From the NCBI GenBank assembly GCA_008931825.1, contig QXVZ01031326.1, forward strand, positions 1 through 27,821: a stretch of DNA of 27,821 nt. Reading direction: 5' to 3'. This DNA comes from Phallusia fumigata (taxonomy: Eukaryota; Chordata; Ascidiacea; Phlebobranchia; Ascidiidae). The translations under genes were made by a program, and so were the position numbers. The stretch's first letter is position 1. Each line of letters begins with the position of its first letter. The notes below the pieces were generated by a model. The model saw only the letters and a list, made by a program, of their open reading frames with translations. It was not told the DNA's origin and ran no database searches. This document shows positions 9,422-18,459 of the stretch, piece after piece.

Positions 9422-9577
9422 AACACAATCACTCCACCTTGTATCCAGCCTAGCGGCCCTTGTTCGCCGAAAACCGCGCCATGTTCGAACGTGACCCGGT
9501 TTGGGTCTGACCGGCTCCACTGACCGTGTTTCGTGGCACGGCACGTGTAGCTTGGATCACGTTCACTCGTTCGTCGC
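9422..9577 (-). CDS. Candidate internal exon, minus strand, two open phases
   Basis: On the minus strand a TTCAG acceptor precedes 9577 and a GTGAGC donor follows 9422, giving 156 bases. One phase has no stop: RRTSERDPSYTCRATKHGQW, then SRSDPNRVTFEHGAVFGEQG, ending GVIV plus two bases. A second phase reads a protein-like SGDERVNVIQATRAVPRNTV and stops at TAG, which would make it a terminal exon. Third positions are GC-rich. The first phase connects in phase with exon candidates at 11516-11481 and 8195-8080. The YTCRATKHGQW patch recalls a sushi-like half-domain but is too short to call. Confidence 0.35.
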
Positions 9578-10666
9578 CTGAACGGTGATTTATTCTCCTA
9601 TTTTCTGGAGAGGGGAATTTTGGTTCGTTGTGTATATTTGAGTGCGGGGTCCAACGTTGTTGACACCGGCATTGGCGTTTGGGAACTCCACGGATTTATA
9701 ACCACTAATATTAAGCGTATTAAAGCGCCACTTATAAATAAAGCAACGTTGGGTAAACCTCACAAGACCTCTACATCAACAGGTATCGTTATACACAATT
9801 ACACAATACACAATACACAATTATCGTGTTAAAAAGTCTTGATACAAGCCAGTACTTGTGTGAAAGCATTTACTACGTTTGGGCAAACGTTGAAAACTCT
9901 ACAACGTTCGCCGCCCAAAAATTCTCAGTTTTGTGTGTCGCAAACGACTGTAAGACTGACGTTAGCAAAAATTAATTAGAAAATATCCGTTAATTAACGA
10001 GGCTTATTTGCTGACACGCCCTTACGATGACCGTGTGCTTGCAACATGAAGAATTAATCACCCGAAAACATGTATATGAGGCATGACACAGCAGTACTAA
10101 AAAACTGACAAAACAACGTTTGTTACGTAACAAGTGTGTTGCGTCACAATACGTCACGCACGAACACATTAAGTTTAGCCTAAACCTTATCAGTCCTATT
10201 GGCTAAACTAAGCTAATGCGTTATCCAGCCCCAATCGCCCGCCCATATGTTACCCACAGCGATGATGCAATGCGACCGTTCAGCAATGCGAGGTTAAATA
10301 CAGCGGGGGGAATGGCGAAATCACGCGTTGGCATTAACGAATAAGGTCGGGCCTCTGTTGTAATGTCGTTTCCCTTATGAAAGTGTTGACATCTCGGGGT
10401 TCCATCGTTTAGTCGCGGCATTTGGTAACTAACTTGTGTATAACTGCATGTGCGGGTCCACAACAAAAGCGAGGAGGCGTTTTGGTATTCCCGGAAACGG
10501 TGATGCAATATTCATGCGCTAAATGGATAGTGAAGGGAATTTCCACGAGCCGTCGAAAGCGAGTAGGTCACCTCGCAAAATGTCCGTTTTCCGCCTTGGA
10601 ACATCGCAATAGAAAACGAAAAACATCTTTTCCTAACAAAACTTCGCTTGTGTCCGGGCCAAATTA
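9578..10666. other. Probable intron, nothing recognised
   Basis: Repeated ACACAAT units occur at about 9793-9823 (short simple repeat). The minus frame 10508-10221 and the plus frame 10422-10667 overlap antiparallel and have no splice support. Confidence 0.4.
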
Positions 10667-11398
10667 ATGCATTGGTACACTTCTGACCCCAAACAACACA
10701 AATCGGTCCTGGAAATTGAAACAATTTCCGGTGTTGAGAAATTGATCCATAAATGCGAAACGATTAGCGCTGTGCACTCTTGCGCCTTACTCGGCCGCCA
10801 CTGTACCTTGACGAACCCGCGTTTTCGCTTAACCCGGAAGCGCTGTCACCTGCAGCTACGACTACACGTCTCAGAAATGTCACGGGAAATTAATATCGAC
10901 CGAAGTGGCTCGCGGCATTTCCACCCCCTAATGACTTACTTTAAGATTAAGATCCTTGTTGGCTCCACGCAAATACCAAGGTTGTTTGCTCGTTGGGCAG
11001 ATTTTCATTTAACGCTATTTTTACCCTCTACGGCCGCTTATAACAGTTTATTATGTCATAAAAGGCGGTTAAATTTCTCACTTTTTGTTTCGTTGACCTT
11101 TAGCCACGTTGCTTTATTACTAAGTCGGCAAATTCATAATGTAATCAAGTCCTTTGGGCACAGCAATATCGAACCCTTGCCGTTAGGCTTAACCTTAAAC
11201 AACAAACCATGCTTGTCTGCACGTGTTGTTCATGTAGTGTGTAATGAATGCGTTAACGACCCGATCCAAATGCTCCCCTGCATTTTACGGACGTACCTGA
11301 TCCCCTGTAGGATGAAGTCACACCCATGGGGATTGCGAGTGTTATATCCGTCTGCGAGGCCTGGGTCACTGCCACATCGTCAATCACGATGGTGTTAA
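10667..11398 (+). CDS. 243-codon open frame of doubtful coding status
   Basis: This is the longest uninterrupted ATG-to-stop frame in the window. For random DNA of this size a frame this long is somewhat unlikely. The product (about 243 residues) is rich in His, Arg, Leu, Ser and Cys, with few acidic residues, and shows no motif, signal peptide or domain I recognise. Codon third positions are not biased. Its placement inside the putative 8-kb intron and its poor composition argue against a gene. An intronless gene or an old retrocopy remains possible. Confidence 0.15.
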   Translation: MHWYTSDPKQHKSVLEIETISGVEKLIHKCETISAVHSCALLGRHCTLTNPRFRLTRKRCHLQLRLHVSEMSREINIDRSGSRHFHPLMTYFKIKILVGSTQIPRLFARWADFHLTLFLPSTAAYNSLLCHKRRLNFSLFVSLTFSHVALLLSRQIHNVIKSFGHSNIEPLPLGLTLNNKPCLSARVVHVVCNECVNDPIQMLPCILRTYLIPCRMKSHPWGLRVLYPSARPGSLPHRQSRWC

Positions 11399-11480
11399 TA
11401 TAGGTTCCTGGCCCAGTAGACCTTTGCCGTACCGAAATGATAGCTTACAGCTACAAGCGCCGATTTTTGGGAACGCTCAC

Positions 11481-11516
11481 CTAAACGTTGTTCCAGTTGA
11501 AGCGAGCACGTTTTTG
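11481..11516 (-). CDS. Possible 36-bp exon, minus strand
   Basis: The minus strand has acceptor AATATAGTTTATAG before 11516 and donor GTGAGC after 11481 (TTTAG before the donor). It reads KNVLASTGTTF with one base before and two after, so it preserves phase. Its exit phase fits the exon at 9577-9422. The very small size makes it uncertain. Confidence 0.22.
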   Translation of the reverse strand, partial: QKRARFNWNNV

Positions 11517-12103
11517 CTATAAACTATATTTGAGTGTAAAAGAAAGTCTAATTTAACTGCATTTACCCCGACATGAAAATAGTGGACCCTGAGAAGAAAA
11601 TGCTTGAAAAAATGTTTTGTAGATAACCGTGCGATGCGATAACCTAACGCATATAGATAGTGTCGCTCACCAACCAAAACAACTGTGTTTCACGATTTAA
11701 ATTAAGATGAACAACGTGTATATTTTTTACCGGTTTCTCTTCGGTGACGTATTTGGTGGCTCACCAACGATGATTAGACACATTCCGAAATGGAAATTTA
11801 TTACCGAGAAATGGTACTTCTTTTACTTCACTTTATTTGTGCCATCACAAATTCCCGTGTGCACAAACTTCAGTACAGTACAAAGCCAGACGGCATGTAA
11901 TCGTACCCCGCCCTCTTTATCCGTGAAACTGCATCTGGAGAGCGTTGTATATAAGTTTCTGATAAGATCAACCTTTAATTTGCATACAGCCGAATATACG
12001 TTCGTTGCGTGGTAAACACAAGACCGTTCTGCTTGTTCGGGGAACCCCCTGATATGAGTGTGTCCCATATCCCAGTGGGCTGTGCACCGAGTTACTCACA
12101 GCC
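11517..12103. other. Open frames on both strands, unresolved; AATAAA on minus strand at 11837-11832
   Basis: A plus frame (11707-12015, ATG in good context) and a minus frame (12068-11823) overlap. The minus product is more balanced and ends next to an AATAAA on the minus strand. This stretch could be the 3' UTR or terminal exon of a minus-strand transcript. Confidence 0.25.
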
Positions 12104-12291
12104 TTAATTAATTATTAAACTGCGACCTTTCGTGCGCGCGTTAATTTGTCCCTGATATTGTGTCCTGTCCTCGCTTCCGGTTCGTTGTTTCGCTTTTTTA
12201 CTCGACGGGACTTCGCTCTTCAAAATCCCGCGTTTCTCCGTTTTCGCGCGGGACCTTTTCGTGAACATGTGTGTAAATGTGATAATGGGAC
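12104..12291 (-). CDS. Candidate 3' exon: basic, nuclear-type tail
   Basis: The minus-strand frame ends at TAA (12106-12104). The last 60 codons read KRSRAKTEKRGILKSEVPSS, KKAKQRTGSEDRTQYQGQ and INARTKGRSLIIN. The product is Lys/Arg/Ser-rich with bipartite basic clusters like a nuclear localisation signal. Codon choice looks coding, while the other strand gives an unlikely protein. An acceptor CCAACGCAAG ends near 12292; the exact start is uncertain because the frame is open further upstream to 12424. It may be the terminal exon of the gene containing 13097-12847, or an internal exon with a weak donor. Confidence 0.35.
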
Positions 12292-12424
12292 CACCTTGCG
12301 TTGGTGATAAACTACTAAACATTTCGCGATGATTGTTGATGTTTAACGTACAAGAAAACGAACCAAATTTTTGCGACCAGCAACATTTTGTTTCGAATAT
12401 AGGGTGAAAGCAAACCCTTATCAA

Positions 12425-12818
12425 GCCACGTACATCTTTTGTATAAATTCATTCTTAACTCAAGAATCACTCGTGCGAGACAGTCACCAACAAGGAAGTA
12501 ATTTTCCATCAAGTTGTTTTTAACCCTTTCCACCACCAGTCGTTTACGGTTTACGTCAATGGGTAAGCTCAAAGCGCAACAACAAAAACACAAAACCCCC
12601 GCTACCAACGTCAATCAGTTGCGATTCAGTATCCTGACTTTCACGTAAACACGGGATATCGAGGCGGTGATTCCCGCTAATTTAATCTTTGAGTCTCAGC
12701 CCTAGAATTGCGCCATACACGTTACGCTGACCACCGCGGCCCAGCTGCACACGCCTTAAAGAACCCGTTTCACCTTATTACAGCTACGTGTATAAATCTT
12801 GTTGTGTCCCCCCACAGA
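12425..12818. other. No gene recognised
   Basis: A plus-strand GTAAGC donor-like site at 12563 and a good plus-strand acceptor ending at 12818 (TTGTGTCCCCCCACAG) are present. The frame after the latter stops after 12 codons, so no exon could be supported. Confidence 0.3.
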
Positions 12819-12846
12819 TCAGTAGCCGACCCCAGGCGACCCCCCT

Positions 12847-13097
12847 AAATCAATGACGTCACCGCTTCGGTCGAGGGACGGACGAAATTCGGGACACGAG
12901 CATCGGACAATAGAAAAAACTCCCTCTTTCCGCGGCCCGTCGACTTTTGTTGTGTTAAATCGCCCGGTTTCCGACCGCTTATTGCCGCCGCCCGACAGGA
13001 GAAACGCCCGGCGCAGCTCGTTCTTGATGTTGGCGCTCTGTGTAAACACGCCGTCGCACCCTTCAGTGCACAGCTCCTGTGGGAATGTCGACCACCG
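12847..13097 (-). CDS. Candidate exon with weak RhoGAP-like signature lacking the Arg finger
   Basis: On the minus strand GTTGATGTTCAG precedes 13097, and a second acceptor CATTCCCACAG precedes 13076. The frame reads RWSTFPQ, then ELCTEGCDGVFTQSAN and IKNELRRAFLLSGGG, with strongly coding-like codons (AAC ATC AAG AAC GAG CTG). The pattern EG-x-x-GVF-x-x-SAN-x-x-x-ELRRAF resembles the start of RhoGAP domains (EG-x-x-GIFR-x-SG followed by ELR), but Thr stands where the catalytic Arg would be, and the expected following helix is not seen. The 3' limit is unclear; GTGACG near 12858 is a possible donor. The exon enters in phase 0, compatible with 13617-13576. The RhoGAP reading is inference at low confidence. 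Confidence 0.38.
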
Positions 13098-13575
13098 CTG
13101 AACATCAACAAATTATCTCGATTCTCGGAATATCCTTGGGCCGGTCGCAAGCAAGCTGCCTGTACGTGTCCGCACCTTATACCGAATCACCAGTGTTACG
13201 CAATACTGCGGATGTCTTATAACTCTGTAGCAATGTAGTGAAGTTTACTTTGACCAAATGTCCGTTGTCAGAACTAGAACAAAGTTAGACCCATTAAGTC
13301 GTGTGTATGTTTTATAACAGCCCTGTCCAACACCTCTATAGTCAGTCCCTCCTGTGTTGTTCATTTCGTTGTATTTTCCACGATTTTCACTGAAAGCCCG
13401 CCCAAGACTTTAGGACGAGTTATGCTTATGTGAATCGAATTTCAAGCCTTTGGAACTGTAAAAGTAGCCAGCCTTATCAGACTCTAACGCTAAACTATGT
13501 TTTGTCGAATCGTTCTCTCACGGCTTAGCAGGGTTCGCAGAGATTTAATCCTAGACGCCCGTCCGTTTGACTCAC

Positions 13576-13617
13576 TTCCATATCGTCTCGCATCTCCCCG
13601 TTCTCACCCAGTTCTAA
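13576..13617 (-). CDS. Small candidate exon, minus strand
   Basis: A consensus GTGAGT donor follows base 13576, and an acceptor CATCGACCGCAAG precedes 13617. The 14 codons read LELGENGEMRDDME, phase 0 at both ends, acidic and clearly coding in style. Both ends fit phase 0 neighbours: the start exon at 14500-14480 and the exon at 13097. The pyrimidine tract before the acceptor is weak. Confidence 0.35.
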
Positions 13618-14479
13618 CTTGCGGTCGATGGATTAAATAAGCCTTCAGTAATGCCAGATAGCTGTGGTGTGGTTTTCTTAGCGTGCGATCGGTTTCGTTC
13701 ACAGCATTGTCTGAAACACTTTTAAAGCCAGCGTCATGTGCCATAACACCGATGGATTTGTGATAGTGTGGATGCATAGTGTTTCGTTTTTTTTTTCCAC
13801 TACCACTTTGTGTGATTGGTCCGCATAGTTGAGAAAAGAAACAAACCTTTTAAAATTTTTGAACACTGCGCATCAGCAGCCTTGTTGGCCGGATGTGGTT
13901 TTAGTACATGTGCGTTTCGTTTGTATACATACTTTTTCTACTTCCATTGTGTTTTTCGTGTTAAAATAACCCTATACAGCTTTTAATTGAACACCAGTCC
14001 AGTTTGAAAATCTTTGGATTGCCGTATCTCTAATGTTTTTGCCCTTTGTAAAAAAAACGTTGGCTGGTCACGTAAAAAGCGTATGTGAGGTTCGTTTTTT
14101 GACATCACGCGCAGTTTGTCCTGACGTCACTCCGAAATCGTTGATGTCACGCGTGTACCAGCATTCGTAGTTTCGAATCACTATTACCGATGCCAAATTT
14201 GGCTTTGAGATAAAAATTACTGCTTTATAGGGTAAATTTTTTCTCGGCCAAAAACAACTGAAAATATTTGAATACTCTTTTGTTTTCATGTCGCCAACAT
14301 GTGTCAGTTGTGTCGGACATTGGCGGCAAAATTCGCCTCCGAAGTTATTTCTGCAAATGCCCCGCGCCTGACCCAAACGATACATGTGTAGAGGCGCCAT
14401 CGGCCTATGCACTGAATCTTACGACGCCTTATTGACACGATGGCTTTGGTAGTGTCTCGTTTTCCAAACGGTTTCCCAC
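13618..14479. other. Probable intron, nothing recognised
   Basis: This is AT-rich DNA with runs of T. The minus frame 14412-14068 has no splice support. Confidence 0.4.
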
Positions 14480-14500
14480 CTCAAAGGCGCGTCGATCCAT
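14480..14500 (-). CDS. Possible start exon of nested minus-strand gene
   Basis: ATG at 14500-14498 has a good context (AAACTATGG). It is followed by six more codons (MDRRAFE) and a GTGGGA donor after 14480. Phase 0 fits the exon at 13617. With only seven codons, the support is mostly positional. Confidence 0.25.
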
Positions 14501-15175
14501 AGTTTTTTAGATGGAAATCGTTATTCATCATTTTTTTTAACTGTCGCTAATAGTGACGACTCTTCGCGAAAACCGCAGCATTGGCGCCGAAAAAAAATCA
14601 TTTTTTTTCCAATACTACTGTATACCTTTTACTTTAACGTTGTTTTATGTCATTGTACCTTTAATCAGTGGTTACTCTCTTCGATTTTTACGTTTTACTT
14701 TTCTGTGCGTCTGAGCCCTATCAGTATTAGCGCTGAGCCGATGACAAACTGCGGAACTGCTGTTGGTGATTGCGCCGATTTTTCGCCACCTTAGTCGATA
14801 TCGCTTTCTGCGCACTGATGTTGTGTTCCCGATTTGTGCCATTTGAGAAGGAAAATGTGTTCGCAGCTTGTGACGCTCTGTGCTGTTAGTCTCCACCGTG
14901 TGTTTGGTTTAGAGTTGCTTTGTGTCGTATCTGAAAATGGTAGGAAATAGTGTGACAATTGAAATACGCCAAAACAGTACAAGGAATACTTCGTCCGAAT
15001 AAAAGTTGTTGAATTTTGTGCATTGCGCAAGTGCCTGTGCGTTTTTTGAAACTGAATACGGATTTTTTGCTCTCAAAGGAGGATTTAAAATGGAACATTT
15101 GACCCTTACACAAACTTACACAACGTTTCTGGGTGCAAAAAGTACAATACAATAAAATAAAATGCGGCAGTGCAG
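14501..15175. other. No gene recognised
   Basis: Several overlapping minus-strand frames (14896-14672, 15030-14791, 15152-14886) are Lys/Arg/Thr-rich and lack splice signals. If the start exon at 14500 is real, this stretch contains its promoter. Confidence 0.35.
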
Positions 15176-15285
15176 GTTTTGACTACATGGCCAACCTGGT
15201 AAAACAGCTGGTTGCGATGAGATACATCGGAATTAAATGTTTTACTATAAAACCACGTAGCACACACGTTTTCGTGAAAGGACAG
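15176..15285 (+). CDS. Internal exon of plus-strand gene
   Basis: An acceptor (GGCAGTGCAG) ends at 15175 and donor CAG|GTAATA starts at 15286. The exon begins with two bases completing a codon, exactly what the exon at 6669-7038 requires, and ends in phase 0. The 36 full codons read FDYMANLVKQLVAMRYIGIK, then CFTIKPRSTHVFVKGQ, a strongly protein-like helix followed by a likely strand. The upstream pyrimidine tract is poor (A-rich), which is the main doubt. The following intron would be 143 bases. Not recognised as a known domain. Confidence 0.5.
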
Positions 15286-15428
15286 GTAATATCGGCCATA
15301 CTTGCGCAAGGGTCTACCTTCATTTGCTGCGGGTTTCCTTTTTTCTGTGCTTTCAAATCCATCGACCACGCCCAAAAAACGCCCATGGATCACCTACACC
15401 TGTTTTTGCACTTGTTGATCCTTGCAAG

Positions 15429-15470
15429 TTCGATAAGGAAACCGCTGCCTTCGTTTTTACAGTTTGCATT
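15429..15470 (+). CDS. Possible 42-bp exon of plus-strand gene
   Basis: TTTTTGCACTTGTTGATCCTTGCAAG is a good acceptor ending at 15428, and GTGAGT starts at 15471. In phase 0 it reads FDKETAAFVFTVCI. It keeps phase, so it may be optional between the exons at 15176 and 15703. The frame stays open on both sides, which weakens the exact limits. Confidence 0.35.
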
Positions 15471-15702
15471 GTGAGTAACGTCGGTACTACGCAAGTTCCA
15501 GCGGGTGACTTGTCTCTGTTTGCGATTTTCGGAATTGAGCCGGCGTTTTTCGGCGAATCCCAACCGAATATGGGTTATCCTCTTCCGTCGCCCAACGAGA
15601 CTGTCTCGGTAGTGTTTTGCATTGGCTGTGAAAGTGAATGGGAGGTCTGTGTGGCGATTGCCGCAGTTTTCATGCCCTTCGTTGTTTTGTAATGTCCCTG
15701 AG

Positions 15703-15885
15703 TTTACAATTTGCTTTAAACTGGACATTGTTATTGAACCGACCGTTAATATAGTTTTGAAGAATCTTGATAAATTGTCTTATTTACGGGATCTCGACAC
15801 GGCCTTGATTTCGTTTTGGAAGCAATGCAAAGATGAGTACAAACAAATGTTCAGTCAAAAACAACTGAGCAGTCTTTTCAACCAG
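15703..15885 (+). CDS. Internal exon of plus-strand gene, helical
   Basis: A pyrimidine-rich acceptor (GTTGTTTTGTAATGTCCCTGAG) ends at 15702 and donor CAG|GTAAAC begins at 15886. There are 61 codons, phase 0 at both ends. After FTICFKLDIVIEPTVNIVLK comes NLDKLSYLRDLDTALISFWK and QCKDEYKQMFSQKQLSSLFNQ minus its last residues' repeats. The second half is Lys/Gln/Asp/Leu-rich and helical, matching the coiled-coil character of the earlier exons. A shorter version from an ATATAG acceptor at 15754 would change the entry phase and not fit the preceding exon. Confidence 0.55.
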
Positions 15886-16091
15886 GTAAACCGTGTTCAC
15901 ATATTTTCCATGTTTTACGCCACAAATGCACTATTCACCTAATTAGCCCACTAACAAACAGACCTTATAATCCTCCTAAGATCTTATCGCTATGGATCAT
16001 ACAAACACGCCAAACGAAACTGGAAACAAAAACAGGTTCACCCGCATTTTCGCAATGCCGCAAGAACGTTGTCCCTTTTGCAGCCCTGCAG

Positions 16092-16211
16092 CACCAGCAT
16101 CAAACCGCTAATTTATTGCGCTCTTGTCGCTCATGTCGGCGACCCTCTGACTCACCATCTCTCGATGCTGGCGGTCGCCGATTCCACCTCGTCAATACAA
16201 ACCGTCACTAA
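16092..16211 (+). CDS. Terminal exon of plus-strand gene
   Basis: A strong acceptor run (GTTGTCCCTTTTGCAGCCCTGCAG) gives two AGs. Using the second, phase 0 reads HQHQTANLLRSCRSCRRPSD, then SPSLDAGGRRFHLVNTNRH and TAA at 16209-16211. Using the first AG (16083), another frame is open to 16293. The chosen version follows naturally on SSLFNQ of the preceding exon and is basic and Ser-rich, typical of a C-terminal tail. No canonical AATAAA was seen in the next few hundred bases. Confidence 0.45.
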   Translation, partial: HQHQTANLLRSCRSCRRPSDSPSLDAGGRRFHLVNTNRH

Positions 16212-17287
16212 TTCTTCGGACGGACGAGCCCCGCTGATAATATTCGGCCCGTGCCTTAGCTTTTGTTTGGTGACGGTGGGAGAAAGAGGATAGCAATATG
16301 AACAAGATGTGACCTTTTGGTGGTTTTCTTTTTTGCTTAGGGCCTTTCGTGTATTGGTTTTTTTTTCGTTAAGGAGCTTTTTATGCGGTTGAAAGAGACT
16401 GAAACATGTATTTGTTAAAGATAAACGGCCTACGGTATTACTTGCAATGGCTAGCTGCTAAGCATGTCAATACTAGATTGCAATACTTTGTTTTCAACCA
16501 CATTTTAGATACAGTCTCGTATGACCAAAATCGCAAACCCGTGCATTGGTGAAAAGCATAGAACTTACTTATTTTGGTAAATTCAGATGCGTAGGCTGAT
16601 TTTGGTAGGTGAATAAGCCCTTACAAAATCGTGTGAATATAAACACAGCGGGCCGTACAGTAACAAACAAGCCTAGGTTGGCACTCGCGTGCCTATTTAC
16701 CCTAGTTGCACAATTTAAATTTGAGGTTCGAACCACACCATAGTTTTGAAATATCAATTCAAAGTACAAACTTGGCAAGCTTGGCAAGCTAATGTTTTGA
16801 GCTGGCAGTGCTGACAAGTTCCAAACAATACTCGTCCTGCGACAATCCCACGTTTTACCAAGTAACCCAGCGGAGCCACGCACGCGGCCCCAAGCCATGA
16901 AAAACAACAACAAAAAATCACTAGTCAGTTCCTGTGACAAACTCCTCCATCCTGACGGCCCCCACTTTGGACTTATGACCCAAACCTGAGTTAACCACCT
17001 TTCGTCTTTTGTTTGTTTTATCAAGGAAGCATATAGAAGACTGTAGTAGCTGCAGCAGTTTGAACCCAGCGTGCACTTCGCGCCAATCCACATTCCGCGT
17101 TATTTGGCAGTTTGCTTGACACAAACTCCCCCGCAATTTGCTTTGCGGGATAGCGGCGTCAAGGTAAACTTTGCGCCCCCGTTTTTTGAGTCTTTCAAAG
17201 TCACAGATCGCGCGCCTTTGTCGGCGCCACCTACACTTTTTAAGTTATGGGGCGAAACTATGACTAAAGGTGTTGATTGTGTTGGAC
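16212..17287. other. Non-coding or repeat-derived DNA
   Basis: A GGTTCGAACC (B-box-like, palindromic) occurs at about 16727 without a matching A box. A CTTGGCAAG unit is repeated in tandem near 16770. The minus frame 17093-16569 (174 codons) is Leu/Ser/Asn-rich with no motif and no splice support. Confidence 0.35.
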
Positions 17288-17504
17288 CAGGGGTGGGCGT
17301 ATGTTTTGGTTTATGAGCTGGAATTTTTTTGAATTTGACCGGCGGACCGTGCGAATGTGGATAAGAACTACCTGACAAATTGCACTAGCTTTAACTCCTA
17401 AGCATATGGGCAAGAGGAAAATGAATATGGTTAATGCACTAATTTGTGATAACATCTGGTGGGCTGCTGGATCTGGGCCACAAGCCTTAGTTTGCTCACC
17501 CCTG
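17288..17504. mobile_element. hAT-type MITE (217 bp)
   Basis: The left end CAGGGGTGGGC and the reversed right end CAGGGGTGAGCAAACTAAGG are the terminal inverted repeats of a well-known hAT type. Internal GACCGGCGGACCG and TGGGCCACAAGCC resemble common internal parts of such elements. Flanking 8-mers match only partly, so the insertion is old. There is no transposase. Confidence 0.72.
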
Positions 17505-17691
17505 GTACACCCATGCTTGGTTTTCGCGGATTGTAAGATTTTTTCGGACAGGTTGCTTTTGGACTTCTAAGCTTCTTAGCGTGTATTACGAGTGCGCCCG
17601 AAGTGGCGTTTTCAAATCATCGTACAAAGCGCAAACACATCAGCTGAGCTGAAAAACGCGATTTCCATTTTGTCCTCATTTCTTACGGAAG

Positions 17692-17910
17692 TGGATTGGA
17701 AAAACCCGCCCACCGGAGTTTAAACTTAATCTCACCCTCGGATTAAGGGATAGGCCAGATATTGACTCACAAAACGCAGTTAAACGGTTCCTGCCACATG
17801 TGGGTCTTTTAGCAGGTGCATCGCGTTGCCTACTCCGCAATGACGTGCAGTTCGGCAGTGGAAAATCCTGTCCTTTCACAATTAAACGTTTGACCAACGG
17901 GAACTGCTAA
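17692..17910 (+). CDS. Candidate terminal exon or element fragment, unidentified
   Basis: A T/C-rich tract ends at TTACGGAAG (17691), a possible acceptor. The frame reads WIGKTRPPEFKLNLTLGLRD, RPDIDSQNAVKRFLPHVGLL, AGASRCLLRNDVQFGSGKSC and ends TNGNC with TAA at 17908-17910. The 72-residue product is balanced in charge and looks genuine. The minus strand (17897-17676) is also open and ends in a GTAAGA donor, so strand is not certain. No family was recognised. Confidence 0.35.
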   Translation, partial: WIGKTRPPEFKLNLTLGLRDRPDIDSQNAVKRFLPHVGLLAGASRCLLRNDVQFGSGKSCPFTIKRLTNGNC

Positions 17911-17911
17911 T

Positions 17912-18016
17912 TACCGGCACTTGGAGCTGGCCGCAAGTGCTGTACAAAATGCAGCATTGATCGAAAAATTCCGTGCTTATTTATATGGTGCGCTTCTCAG
18001 TCGGAGCGAATTCTGA
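17912..18016 (+). CDS. Candidate coding fragment with LELAA motif
   Basis: The frame reads YRHLELAASAVQNAALIEKF and RAYLYGALLSRSEF, then TGA. LEL-x-A near the start recalls the LELLAA patch in the RNase H part of BEL/Pao and Ty3 polyproteins, preceded by a KS-x-x-P stretch in the segment just upstream but in another frame. A broken retroelement is therefore possible. The similarity is short and remains inference. Confidence 0.25.
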   Translation, partial: YRHLELAASAVQNAALIEKFRAYLYGALLSRSEF

Positions 18017-18459
18017 AAAGCGCCGGGCTTTAACAACTCCTTACACCTACAATTTGTGGGTAACGACACCTCCACACCTCGGTGCGGTTTGATTTGATCC
18101 CGGCTTGACGGTTGACAGCGCAATTTGAATACACAAGGCTTGGCATTGATGCAAAGATGAAAGTAAAACCAGTATTGCGTAAATAGGAACGCAACGATGC
18201 TTGAACGATACCGCGAAATTGTGTTTTTGCATTTATTCTATTTAACATGGACAGGTCAAAACTGAAACTTTGAAGTGAAGATGACCGAAAAAAAGTTGGC
18301 TTTGTTTTTGTTGCTTGTTGGAATTTCGCTAAACATTGTCTTCTGTCTTACCTTCATAGAACAATAGTCTTATCAACCGTGTGTATATTATTCACTATGG
18401 GGTTGTTTCGCTTCAATTGTTTCAAAACTTGTTTACGTTACTTTCACCTATTTCTGCGT
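18017..18459. other. No gene recognised
   Basis: Two overlapping minus-strand frames (18248-18030 and 18232-18047) give implausible products. There is nothing else. Confidence 0.4.

Noticed and set aside
9780..9830. Microsatellite array
   Set aside because: Only a few imperfect ACACAAT units; too short to matter.
16720..16745. Pol III B box GGTTCGAACC
   Set aside because: No A box within tRNA or SINE distance; the motif is palindromic and short.
16569..17093. 174-codon minus-strand frame as a gene
   Set aside because: Composition is unlike a protein family I know, there are no splice or start signals, and it is beside repeat-like DNA.
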